Source: Aporrectodea caliginosa (lineage: Eukaryota; Annelida; Clitellata; Crassiclitellata; Lumbricidae). From it: a stretch of DNA of 64,000 bases. A program made the position numbers and the translations under genes. The stretch covers positions 766,001 through 830,000 of the forward strand of contig JACEVL010001855.1 of assembly GCA_020284085.1 (NCBI GenBank), in the 5' to 3' direction. Numbering within the stretch: the first letter of the stretch is position 1; each line of letters opens with the position of its first letter. Below, piece after piece: positions 11,411-24,600 of this stretch. Below the pieces are notes generated by a model. That model was not told the origin of the DNA. It saw only the letters and a list, made by a program, of their open reading frames with translations, and made no database searches.

Positions 11411-12234
11411 CGTGAAGATGTGTCGTCGTAATGATGATCCAAAGCCTCGTGTGATCTAGAACCTTTTCAAAAGGTCCAGATATTTATTATTTACCCTCTG
11501 TGTATGACAATGAATGCACTTTGATCGCTCATGACCCTCGATTAGAAACTAGAACGTGCTACAGTCAACGACCTCGCTACAGTCCCAGATTTCTACACGC
11601 GGCGAAACATACCAATAGATTAAATACAATCATAATTATAAGATAGGCCTACAGTAATAATATTCCTCTTATGAAGAGCCATCTAGCGAAACGTTATTGA
11701 ATTGTGTAGCCCCAATTTCTAGTTAAGTGATTGATGAACATACAAAAACGGGCACGTCATAGTTATAAAAATGCCTCAGCGGATAAACCTACATAGGAAG
11801 TATAAAACTTTAGTTAGGTAAGTTATCTGACACCTCTATTGAGAAACTGTGAAAATAGCATTTCTTCGTGATTGGAGAATTCGAACCTCTTTAGAGGTTC
11901 CAACAGGTAAATAGTTAGCCTAGAAGAGCAGTTTGAGATTTCTGGTGATAGTCAACAACTTAAAATGAGTTTTACTGAAACCTGTGGCTCAGAGGACATA
12001 CTGATGCCAAGTTTGAGTTCCAGATGGAAAACTCTGAAATGTAGAGCAGATAGGAAAGCGCAGAAGGAAGGACATGCTTTGTGTACCGGTACACAAGTCA
12101 TTGATTCCAATGCCTTAAAATGACTGGAGCTGAAGCACAGATTTTGAAAACTCCAATGTAGTGTGTGATTAAAACTAGAAACAGATGCAAGCTTGCTGAT
12201 GGGAGCAGTGTATTAAGTCCAAAAGTGATAACAC
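11411..12234. other. PHYH upstream region, no gene seen
   Basis: This is the probable promoter side of the minus-strand PHYH gene. No convincing ORF, TATA element or repeat was recognised. It is AT-rich with frequent stops in all frames. Confidence 0.5.
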
Positions 12235-12412
12235 TAAAATTGTCTCCATCTACTCACTCTCGAATTCTAGCTGGTAACCCCTCTTCCACCTTTTCTTTTC
12301 TAAAAAACCTATTTCTTCTCTCGTGGCCTTGCTCACTGGGAGTGCCTCTGAATGGTTCACCCCACTAGAAGCACTTTATAAATGTTTTGATACAATACAA
12401 TACAATAGTTAA
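12235..12412 (+). mobile_element. LINE 3' tail with (ATACA)n
   Basis: The plus strand carries GGGAGTGCCTCTGAATGG, then CACTTTATAAATG, and ends in an ATACAATACAATACAATAG tail. This is a short 3' end of the local LINE class. Confidence 0.7.
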
Positions 12413-12924
12413 AGTATTAAAATTACTGACGAAGCATTGCAGCCTTCTATAATCTTGTTGCATGCAGTATGAAAGGCATAGATTGTATATTAATTACGGC
12501 GATTTTGAGACCTACAGGTTTGCTGGATGGGAAAAATCGTTGCAAGCAAGATCAAAGACAAGATTTTTATTGAGCCAGCTAGTGTTTCAACACACCCATT
12601 ATGTGGAATAACAGAATCAATCAATCAATCAACACTCCAAACTTGGCAATATGCATTTGTCTCTATATGCTTTGTATGCACAAGTCAAGTCATTGATTTC
12701 AATGCCTTTCTGGAGCCAGTAAACTCCCTATGAAATATGAGCGAAAAATCTGTGCTTCTGTCGCAAAACTATGGAGAAAAATACGATGTGAGGACGCTGA
12801 ATAGATTTTGCAGCAAAATCTAGACAAGTTTGAACACTGGTCAACGAAATGACTGCTAATTTAATGCTACGAAGTGCAAAGTTATGCAAATTGGACCAAA
12901 GAAGAAAAGAATTATTGCACAAGG

Positions 12925-13709
12925 CAGTGGTCACCAACCCGCGGCTCGCGAGCCGCATGCGGCTCTCGAAAAGTTCTGTGGCGGCTCTCCAGAGCTTTCC
13001 AGAAAATGACAGTTTCTATGTGACGAAATAAAATTGCACTTTTAAATGACATTACAGGGCATCTTAACCAACTGAATTTGAAGTTGTAGAGTATCAATTT
13101 TTGTAACTGAACTGTATAGCTCAGTGATCGCATTTATGAAGAAATTGGCTTTGTTCTAGTCATCGTTAGCTAGAGATAATATGAAATATTTTCAAAACTT
13201 GAAGAAAATGGCCTCTGATCTGCCAATGTCCATGACTGCAGATGAAGCAAAAGAAGCTTCTGAACAGGCAGCACTTCGGTTGTCTTATTTGCTTGGTAAC
13301 CTTCATAAAGACTTTCAAGAAAGGTTTTGCAGATTTCTCTAAATCAGAAATGCTAATTCAGTTTATGCTGAATCTCTTCAGTGCAGATCCAGAAATGATT
13401 TCAAAAACAGCTGTTCGCAGCCGTTTGACAGACATCGACTTTGAACTGGAAATTATCGAATTAAAATAAAATATCAAATTCAAGCAGAAGCAGTGACATC
13501 TGATGTCATAAGACATTCTGTACCATCTGGAAGTTAGTGGATGCACAGACATTCCTTGTTTGTTGCATGCTGACTAGTAAAATCGCTCCCTTTTTGGATG
13601 AACTTATCTATGCGAGCAAACTTTTTGTGCTCTTAAAACCATGGCGGCTCCCAAAAGTTGCAAAACTAGGCAATGCGGCTCCTCACCGAAAAAAGGTTGG
13701 TGACCACTG
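12925..13709 (+). mobile_element. hAT deletion derivative with 15-bp perfect terminal inverted repeats
   Basis: The termini CAGTGGTCACCAACC and GGTTGGTGACCACTG are perfect inverted repeats. The flanking octamers GCACAAGG (12917-12924) and GCATAAGG (13710-13717) match at 7 of 8 bases. Inside, plus frames keep scraps reading SMTADEAKEASEQAALRLSY, FQERFCRF and MLIQFMLNLFSADPEM, which resemble the hAT-derived transposase of the GTF2IRD2 type. GGCTC-rich sequence lies near both ends. Sited between PHYH and ST7. Confidence 0.92.
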
Positions 13710-13717
13710 GCATAAGG

Positions 13718-15621
13718 GATGGAATGAATATAGTGATCCTAGGAATGACTGAAACAGAGACAGTTTTGGCAGCATGGATCGATACAGTTCTGAAGCAGAC
13801 GCATCTGCATCACTACAGATAGATTATTAAAACAATATTAACAATCAAGATGTGGAGCCAGCAACGTTCTAGTAAGCTCTACGTTTCAGAACCTGTGAGA
13901 GATTCCCAATTTAGATAGTTGCAAAAAAGGTTTAGAAAAACAGAATCGACTTTAGTTTGAATTTTATTCAAGCTATTCAACAAAATACATCCAGAAATGA
14001 CTGCAAGGTATGTAACGACTCTTGTGCTGGCCAACCAACCGGTAATGAAAGAAACGTTCCTGCCACAAACAAGACATCTTTGGACAAAAAGTTAACAACT
14101 GTAACATCTAATTAAACCGGATACTGCAGTTTCTTCTGAGAAGAGATTTCTTCTGTCTTTCAAAATAGATCTTGAAATGCCTTACAACATCGGTAACTGA
14201 TTAACGTCTAAATTAAATAATAGCCAAAGTGTTTCAGCAACAAAACAATCGCAGTACAACAAAGAAGTTTGCAAACTGAAATGTTTTTAAAGACCAGTTT
14301 GCAGCTGTTTCAAAAGCCTAAGAATATATCTTTGCAACAACCACTTATTCTGCTGTTGAATATAAACATGCTGTTCAATTCTGTTGAGCAGACAGTCTTA
14401 AAAATTATCATCCCAAAATACCCATAAAATATATGAATTTTGAAGACCAAATGTTATCTACAATAATTGTGTTGTGAGCTGCCTTCAGACGGTTCCAAGT
14501 GTCCATATGTTTGCCTACGAAATGCAACGGAGATTTCTGTATCACCACACACGTGCGATGCTACAAATTACTCGATTATGGTAACAGAACTGTATAACAA
14601 TTCTTCTACGCCTTCACATCTTTGTCAGCTGATGTATAATGTAGCTAGGCAGGATGCCTTCCAACTTTTCCATGATGTAATAGGCTGGCCACACGCCCCA
14701 GGTCACCATCTGAACAAAAGTAAACAAGTAAAAGTTTAATACAGTTGCTTGGTTAATTCAGTACAATAAATAGGCACTTTGGAGAGGAACTTAAACAGCA
14801 GTATGTAAAGAGCCTTGATATATATAATACAATGAGCTTGGGACTCGTAACTTAGCATCCACACATACTCACTTTGGTTCATACCTCGAGTTTACATCGG
14901 GGCAACTATAGAAGTAATCAGCTGCTGATGGAGTTCATTGGGTTTCCATGTATCACCATTTACCACCTCAGCATTACTTAACTATGAGTAAATTACGCTT
15001 TCTTAATTTGCAGCAGCATCAAGGTAGCAAATACAACTGTTTGAGAAAATTGTGCACTTGTGCACAAAGTCAAACTTACAAAATGTGAAACAGTGATACT
15101 TAATAGGACATGTGAACAGAAAACCTGTTCAAGAAGATTTGCATATTAGTTTACCTTTACAGTTACAAATCATTGAGTTAAAATTTAGCCTATTGGAGAA
15201 CATAGAAAAGCGGTGATATAAGTGTCACATCACTTTAAGATTTGATCGAGCTTCTGACTTTCCGTAGCTAGATCTATCCACTTCAAACTTGCAAAAAACA
15301 GGAACATCTTCGTATTTAGTTATTTAACCTCAGTTTGGTTTAGAATTCAATTTGCATTTGAATCATTAGTGCACAAGCAATAAACAAACGTTGGTTAGCA
15401 AACACAGAAATAACAGTAAGAAACATCACTGAAACTCAATAAACAACGAGACAATAAAGTACACTAAATAAAACGAAACTCCAGAAACAACGAGAAAATA
15501 AAGTAAACTAAATAAAACGTAAAAAACTATATTAGATAAACAGCAGAAAAAATCTACTAAAGCAATAACTGAAAGAAAATAAGGACAAAAAGGAAAGTGA
15601 TTACAAAACTTGCCTGCTAAA
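13718..15621. other. Spacer between PHYH and ST7 3' end, no gene recognised
   Basis: AT-rich sequence. The longest plus ORF (14467-14739, 90 codons) has no recognisable domain, no splice partner and no codon signature. The part next to 15621 is expected to hold the ST7 3' UTR. Confidence 0.5.
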
Positions 15622-18600
15622 TCATTCAGGGATAAAAGGGAACAGCATACGTACTGTTCTGGCAATGTAGCCCATCGTATCTGGGTAGCGATATGTCAGA
15701 AAGGCAAGAAGTGCTGTGACCGAACACAGTACAGCAGTAAACACTAAGAAGAATGGCAGCTCTTTCTTTGGATAAACAGATACCTCATGGAAAGCTGAAA
15801 GCAAAACAAACACACAGACTTCTCAGCATATCACAGTAGCTGACTGATTGAGCACTTTGCCTGGTACTGTGGAGTAAGCCAGTTCAAGCCCTCCTAATAA
15901 CTGTGAAGACCTTGAGCAAGTCCTTCACACATGATTAACGATGTTGCAAATTACCAGTAGGCAGATTGATTTTGCAGATCTGCCCATAGCTACCAAGCCA
16001 GATAAACCGGGTTTTCGTGGGGTTTGGGGTTCAGACAGGCTGTTGGACATCCAGGCATGCAGCGCCTCCAATGTCTGAAGCATTTTCTCCACCAAGGAGA
16101 CAACATGGACATGTGCCTGAGCAGCAACTGCATACTGACAAGTCATATCCCGAAAGAAGAAAGGAACTGGCTTAAATCGGCAGTGTAGAGAGCATAGTAT
16201 TAGGGTCCGAAGATCCTAAGATAGAACCCTTTGGGAGACCAAGCGAGATCATGGACCAGTCAGACCATGTAGATAGTGGCACTTACTAATACTAAATACA
16301 GGAACAATAAATTAATTATCAGTCATAAGACACTCCTACAAAACAAATACTTTCTGCATCTGTATAGCACCACGATCTAATGACATGGCACTCGTCATTG
16401 GCAGCAAGCAACTGTGAACCATGTACCAGCTCTAGATCCCTTCAAACTAACTGTTGAAGGGGAGGCTCCAACATGACCCTACACACTACGTCAAAAGCAT
16501 ACACTCAGCCAATCAACTGCAGTGTCACAGTGTGGCCAACTGGCAAGCTGGTCTTGTAGTCTCAACATTTCAGTACCGGTGTAAAGTAGAAAGTCCTTTA
16601 ATTTAAAAGATTCACATGAAAATCACATAAAAAGTAAACTCTAATGTATTAAAGCACTATAGTCTCTTTAGTCTTACAATTCAATAAAGTACAAAATCTT
16701 GTCTATGTCTGAATTCTATTGTAAGTCAAACAGATGAGCTAAAAACTGTATAATACTGAAAAGAGAAAAAGCTTCACCATAATCTTAGCTACTTACAAGG
16801 AAGCAATTCCTTGTCAGCATTCTCTGTACAAGTAGGGTATGGGTAAAACAAGTGGCCCTTTTCCAGAGGATATGGAATCATTCGGAATGCTACAATTGAA
16901 AAATCAAATGCAGCTCAATGCATCACGTAATAATTATCATTTGTCAATACATTAAATCATAACATATTAGTTTTCTGATCACTAAAAAATTTTATTAGCC
17001 TCAATGTGATGAACAAGGGTTGCATTTGATACCATTGCATATAATTTTATACCCTGTGCCAGTGCTCAGCTTGTGCAGCAGTACGAGACCATGACAAGCT
17101 TCAAAACCAAGACATCACAATCGACATTTATACACTGTCGTGATATTTGTTTTTTCTCATGAGACTGTATGATAGACAGTGATAGTAAGACCAAGGAAAG
17201 TCTTCTATAAATACTATTGCAAATACTTGACAAACAACTGAAAGAATAGAAACCGAGTTCTTGCGAATAATTTCTAAGTGAATTCACAACAGTGGCAACA
17301 GAATGGGCATATAAACCAGAACCTGAGGACATGCGACTGCCTTAATACTCCTAGACTTCTCTGCTGCTTTCGATTGTGTGGATCACTGCATCCTACTTAA
17401 AGTTTTGCAAGATTCCTTTGGCATCTCTGGCACTATCCTCAACTGGTTTCTGTCTTACCTCTCTAACCGCACTCAGTATGTTCGCATCAACCTCCTCATT
17501 TCATCAATCGCTTCTGTGCTTTTCGGTGTCCCACAAGGTTCTGTCCTGGGGCCTCTATTGTTCATCCTCTATACCTCTGCACTCTCAGCCATCGCCTCTC
17601 GTCATGGCATAGAAATCCACCTCTATGCTGATGATACTCAACTTTATGTACATCTGCGACTAAATGAGGTTGCAAATGCTACAAAGAGACTTCGTGCCTG
17701 CATTGACGACATCATGCTATGGAGCCTGTCTATGCGCCTCAAACTCAATCCCAGCAAATCTGAGCTCATCTGGTGTGACCGTTCTTCTAAGCTGCTGCAG
17801 TGTACTGAACTCTCACTCTCTACTTCCTCCTCTCTACTCTCTCCAGCACCTACTGTTCGGGATCTTGGGGTCATCCTTGACTCCGCACTTTCCCTCAAAC
17901 CTCAAATAGCCTGCCATCTCTCGGGCGTGCTTGTTTCATCTCAGGAGAATCCGACAGCTTCGCTCTACTCTTGACTCAGCATCACTGAAAACACTAATAC
18001 ACTGCCTTATTCTGACGCGACTTGACTACTGCAACTCGGTACTCTATGGTCTCCCTGAATGCACACTGCTTCCTCTAACCAGAATATTGCATCAGGCTGC
18101 AAGACTGTGTCTTGGACTCTCTTACCGAGACCATATCACACCTGCTCTTCGTTCTCTACACTGGCTTCCTGTCTGTGAGCGTATCCGCTTCAAGATGGCA
18201 CTCCTCATGTACAGAGCACGCACAGATCATCTCCCTTCCTACTTGTCTTCCATGGTCACACCTTGCAACTCTGTTAAAGGTCGCTCCTCTCTTCGATCAG
18301 CATCTGCTGGAAAGTATGTTGTTCCTGGTACGCGTCTTGTTTTTGGCCGTCGCTCATTCACAGTTGCCGGTCCCTCCATCTGGAACTCTCTACCTCCTCA
18401 TGTTCGCAACTCTCTTAGCGAGACTGTCTTTCGCTCCAAACTTAAAACCTACCTCTTTCAGTCTATTTATGGCTCTTAATAGTTGCCCAGCTTCAATGTG
18501 CACTTCTGAACTTTGTAAGGAGGGCATTATCAAATTACAGTTGTATTGTATTGTATTGTACATGCGCCCAAGCCATCTGCAAGTTACCTTTCGCTTGTGC

Positions 18601-21600
18601 CCTCTAACTTATCAACAATATGACCACCCAAGATAAAGAGAAAAGAAAGTGGTGCATAAATACACAGAAATTATTCATCAAGAGAAGCTAATACTTAAGT
18701 AATCCGTAAGTAACAAGGTTTTCAAAACGCTTTCGTTGGTTTAAATAAATTATGAAATCGGGTAAGTTTCTCTAAACCATCTGAGACTGTTCAGAAAATG
18801 TTCTTGTGGCAAATGTGCTATGCCAAGTTAACTCCTGTAGATACATTGGAAACAAATAGCACCTTCTGTCAAACTGTCTTTTTCAATTTGCATTTGGCAC
18901 ACACCTGCATGGATGTATAGTACGTATTTGGATATAAATGTGGTATCACTTAAGACCCTCTCAAAATACTGTAAGCAGACTGTTAGGTCAAAAAATGTGC
19001 AACTTTGGATACACAAAAAACATCTGAAACTGCATCACCAATGGCAACACATTTGCACAGTGGAAGCATATTATAGAAATATGGTTTAAATCATGCAGTG
19101 AAATTACATTCTGACACATTCAGATGAAACCTACTTCCTTCCCATGTACAGTGCAGCAGGTTAAGAGCGCCGTCCACTCTTTTCCAGTGCTGGAGATGAA
19201 AAAATGCATAAGCGACGGCTTCGCTGTCCCCTCGCTTCAGTATGTGCTCCGGTGGAAAGATGAGAGGCTTCATTTCCAGTAGGTACTACAGAAAGCAAAC
19301 ATTAACAATCAAGGTTCAATATGAAATTACATCACCATCAAATTTCTTGAACGTGCAGAAACAGCAGTTTCAGAACAGCTTTCATCATGAGGTATGATAT
19401 TATCCAGCAGCCAAAACTTCGTGGCAACAGTCAACAAAATAGCATTATTTCTGCTTCAGTGATTAAGAAGTCATTACTTTTGGAGACTTGGCTCTGTAGA
19501 TATCAAACTGACAAGCCCAGAAAAGCTAAGCATGCAGCACAGTTAATAGTATAACAGTATCTCTCGGCTTAATCAGTCTACCACTCTTCCAGAACAAGCA
19601 TCAACACAAGCTGGGAGGTTAATAAGGAGATCTTCCAGCCAAAGCACAGTCATGACTAACAGTCCAGCTAGTCACGACTGTGCTTTGACTGAAAGATTCT
19701 TCAACCCTTACTTTAATCATCAATCTTTATTAGCAAGTAGGTATCTTTCCAATAACAAATTCAAATAAATTCACACAAAACTGTGCTATTTAACACAGGT
19801 TATAAGAAAGTAGAAACTGATATTAAAATTAAGCTCACACTTATATTTAAAATGTCAAGTAATAATAACAAGCTAACTGAGCTAATAAGTCAAAAATAAG
19901 CTTAAATGAGTTGGATATTAAGCTGCAGCTGACATTTAAAATTTGAGTGAATTGCTAAATCATGAACAGCAAGTCTAACCTTTGGCACATGTGGATTGAA
20001 TTCCACGGCTCGATGTATTGCATCAACAGCGTTCATTTCTGTTGTACTCAGACCTCGTTTAGATGCTGCATCCGGAGAGAACCTAAACACACAAGTGAAA
20101 CATAGTCTTCACATCTTCTCAACACTCACAGATTGTAAACATCTTGCAACAGAGTTATAAGGCAATGCGTTACATCGTATTGTATTTGAAGATTTCTACA
20201 GTGCCTGGCTCATTGCACACCAATCAGAAGCGCTCCCAGTGCAATAGACCCCCGAGACAAAAGAGAGGATTTAAGACAGTGGAAAGATGCAGCGAGACCT
20301 CCTGACAGAATCGTAGAGCGAACAGAGGCAGGGAGCTCATTCCAGTGTAGGGCCAATGCAAGTAAAGGCTCGGGATTGAGCCATGGCAGTCCTCACACGA
20401 GGGACAAAAAGATCAAGATGATTCACAGAACAAAGACGACGAACAGGTCGCTGACAAATAGAGTCACAGAGGTACTTAGGACCTCGACTTAGGTAAGATC
20501 TGTATATGAAGAAGAGAACCTTGAATATGAGCAGTTAGAAGGCGCCAATGGAAGTGTTCAGTCATGTTGCTCGAGATATGGGAGAAACAGGGGAGGCCAT
20601 ATTTAGCAGCCATCATACAGATTTTAATGCAATTCTAGAATCGACTTATGGACTCTGCCCAGAATGAATCACTTTTAGTCAGTTGCCTAAAGTGCATCTC
20701 AAAGCCTCTCTGTAACAATTTCAATTGGTTCAGTCCTTAAGAGATCAACATTTGTTAACAGTCCTGCAGTTTGTATTGATCTCCATATTCGAGTAATGCT
20801 GTCTAATGCTTATGAATTACAGAGCAATCTTCTATCAACTCTCTGACCACTTGCTTTTAAAAAAATCACTCATCAAGCGCTTAGATCAGCAAAGCATATT
20901 TAACAATCACTCCACTAATGCCAAAAATCTAGTTTTTGCACATGTTTCATTTCTTTTCTAAGGGGATCTACTTCATCATGTTTCATTTCTTTCCTAAGCG
21001 GTTCTGTTTTATCGTATTTCTATCAGCTTGCGAGAGCTTTATTGAGTTCATTACTGAAACAAGGCCGTACAATTGTTGGGAAAAAAATTACTCATTCGTT
21101 TTCTGCAGCAACCACAGTACATTCCTGTTATTTACTTCAGCCACCTGCTCCAAGGAATTGTTCATTATGTCGTGCCACACAAGTGCTTTGATTAATATTA
21201 CTAATTCACGTTCTGACAGCTGCCGTAATTGCCACTTACTTTTCAGCCACCTGCCTGGCTTTGAGCAGTGCTGCAGTGTAGCAGATCGTCGCTGACTTTG
21301 GAAGGCTAATATCTGTTTTAAAACACGAAAGGAAAACCAATTAACAAATGCATAAAGAACAGATAGCACTAGCCAACACATGACATAAAATCATTTGTTA
21401 TGAGCACAGACAGATGCAAAACGTGACACTATGAAATACGACACATGAAAAACTGTGCATTATATATGACTATACATGAGAAACCATCAGTTGGAAAAAT
21501 CAAAACTGGGTTTGACACGGCACTGGATTGGGGTAGACTTTAATAATTATGCAAAAACCACTTGTTTATTTCGCAAATATAGAAACACTTAATTTATATA

Positions 21601-24600
21601 CATGTAGGTTTTTTCCTACCAGCTTTTAGAATGAAACATTGCAAGTTCAAGTTTACCATGTAACTATATGACCCAACCCAAGCTGCTGTTATTGGAGGTC
21701 ATAAAGGTTTATAAGTATAGTAAATTGCATTAATTATATCATAAGTTTATAAGTATAGTAAATTGCATTAATTATATCATAAGTCTCTGAGGCTTCCATC
21801 AATGAAACCTCCATAAAAACTGGGTATGGTCAATATTTCCAAGACTGCACATCATAATTGGTGCACATAACTACAAGTGAGGGCACGAAGGAGAAATATT
21901 AAAAATTCAGCACCAACTCATTTTCACTCATATGCCTACAGTCTACTTGCCTTCTGCACAAGTTTCTTGCTATTTTCTTTTTTGACATTTTTAGGGTTTT
22001 CTCATGCAAGGCCACTTATGACATAATTATTATTACCAGTTTATATCATTCAAAATATTGTGTTTTTCAATAAAATGTTGTTAAAGATAGTATGTTCATG
22101 AAATTAATATCAAAGGCGTGTCTCTTCAACACCCTATTGTCAGACACCGTTTATCCCAGTTTACAGCAATCACATTCTGTCTCTAAATGTACCTATACTG
22201 CAGCTGCTATAGAACACCTCTACCTGTTCATATGAGCAAAAAACGAAATTCAGAGATATGAAGAAATATTCTGGTAATATTTCTTTGATACTTGCTACAG
22301 TTTAATAATTAATTAATTTGTAACTCCAATCATGCCAACGTCGAACACACAAGGAGGCATCAACCAATGGTGCACCCAAACCAAACCATAATCAGGTCAA
22401 TATTCTGAAGGTCAGTCCAGTAAGACAGAGGCAGCCTGTGGTTGATAAGCAATTGAAAGAGTAAGTCTTAAGCTGAGAACAAAATGACATAAACGAACGA
22501 GCAGAATCAACAGATACAGGGAGGGAGTTAAAAAATCTAGGTCCCTGTGCACAAACAAAAAAGATTATTCACCAAGAACAGTTCTAGTCATATCATGATA
22601 AATCCGGGTAATCAGGTCTGACTTTCAATACTGTCGTTGGCCACACTTCAATGTTTTGCAAACTATGAGCCCTCATTTGAAAGAGATTCTTTGCTCAAAT
22701 GGAATCCAGTGCAAAGATTTACACACAGGGTTTTATGTTCATTATTTAATTGTATTAGTGAAACTCGCTTAACACATATGTAAAGACATTATATGCCTAA
22801 AGCAGAACCAACTCTCAGAAAGAAGGTCCAACAAATTAAAAATAGTCTGAAAAAACAACAGGAAGCAACAGAAAAATGTAAACATGATTTTTATACTGCA
22901 AGTGAAAAAAAATATTAGAAACATATCCTGGTCTATCTTTTAGGTGTCTTTAAACCCAAAGCAAGTGGAATGAAAAATAAAATAAAATTTAAATTACCAT
23001 CATATTTAGCAAGCACAGCTTGGACATCGGCATAACTTTGAAGTTCTAACAAAGCTTCGATGAGATTTTCATGAATGTTAAACAGATTGAAACTCGGAAA
23101 TTCTTTCATCAGCTGCAAGAATCAAAACAATGTCTGAACAACTCAAAAATAAAATGTATTGATAGTATTCCTTATGCAATATAACAAGAACCAAGTTAGC
23201 TGACACTTCCACTTCATTCACAACAAGGCATCAACTGATGGTGCACCAAAACCAAGCCATAAATATACATTTAACCATTACATCTTTCAAATTTCGTAGT
23301 GTTGACTGGGTGGCTTACCTTAATCTTTATACACTATCCTTGACTTTTTATGTCACCTACATCAATCTGTAGACGTATAAGTTTCAAAACAATGACTCAG
23401 TAAACTGCAGTCTCAGACTAGCTTTTCAGTTCCATTAGCCAAGAAGATAAAGGTCAACCCTGTCAATTCTGCATTTAAGATCTTATCACTTCTGCACTCA
23501 AAGAAAAAATGCAACTCTTTGCCATTTTTTCAACTTGGCAAAGCATATTACTTGATAATTTTGTAACAGTAAACCTGGTATTCTTTATCCGATAGAACTA
23601 TGTACATGACCATGTACAAAACTTTGAAGCATGGTATATGTAAGAAGACCTACCTCTCTCATTAATTTAACGGCATCACGAGTTTTCCCGAGTTTACGAG
23701 CACACATGGCCAATCGCCGCTTTATGTAGACAATTGTATTTGTATCTCTTCCTGTATCATTAAGAAACAGTCATTTCAAAATTTTCAACAAACAATTGTC
23801 AATCATTTACCACAAACTAATCATAAATGTACGTATATGTAAAAACTCTCAAAGGTGACAGAAACAAGATAGTTTGACATACTAACAAAGTACAACTTAA
23901 AGTTGAATACATCTTTCGAGTTGCTACATCCAGAACAAGTTGAAGGTTAAGTGGAAAACCAGTGCAAAATGCTGGTCCAATACGTCGGAAAGCACGACAA
24001 AGAATCCAGTTGCACTAGATAAGATGGAGCTCAGAGGTCCCTACAGGCTGTAGAGCACAGCAATGACTGTTTGCCGGGCTAGCTTGAGACATAAATGATT
24101 GTGGAGCCCTACATCTGGAGTGGCCTCCCACTAGACCTATGCTTGCTGCCTTGGTCAAACTCGCCTGCTTTTTATAAGTCCCTCAAATCACACTTCTTTA
24201 GCTTTGGCTGGGTTGGGGTGCCTCTGAGTAAGTTTCTTGAAGAGGCGCTATATAAATTCTAAGAATAAATGAACACAGGTATGAATGAACGAACACAGGT
24301 ATGCTATTTATACATTGCTTTACATTGTCAAACAACATTGCTTTACATTGTCAAACTGTTGATTAAAATTTCTTGATCACAATGAAGTTTCAAAATTGAT
24401 TCCAGCAATCTGAATTCTAGCAACTGAGCTGATAGATTAAATCATGCTGCTGTGAATCCTCTGAGAAAAAGACAAGAAAAAGGCAAGCCAAAAAATACAA
24501 ACTAATAAATAACTTACTGAGTAATGCATCACTTCCTCCTCCGTTCAAGTGTTGAGCCTGCTGCGACTTTCGATAATTGGCTTCTGCATATTTGTAAGCA

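Noticed and set aside
14467..14739. 90-codon ORF between PHYH and ST7
   Set aside because: No recognisable family, no splice context; length is within chance for this much sequence.
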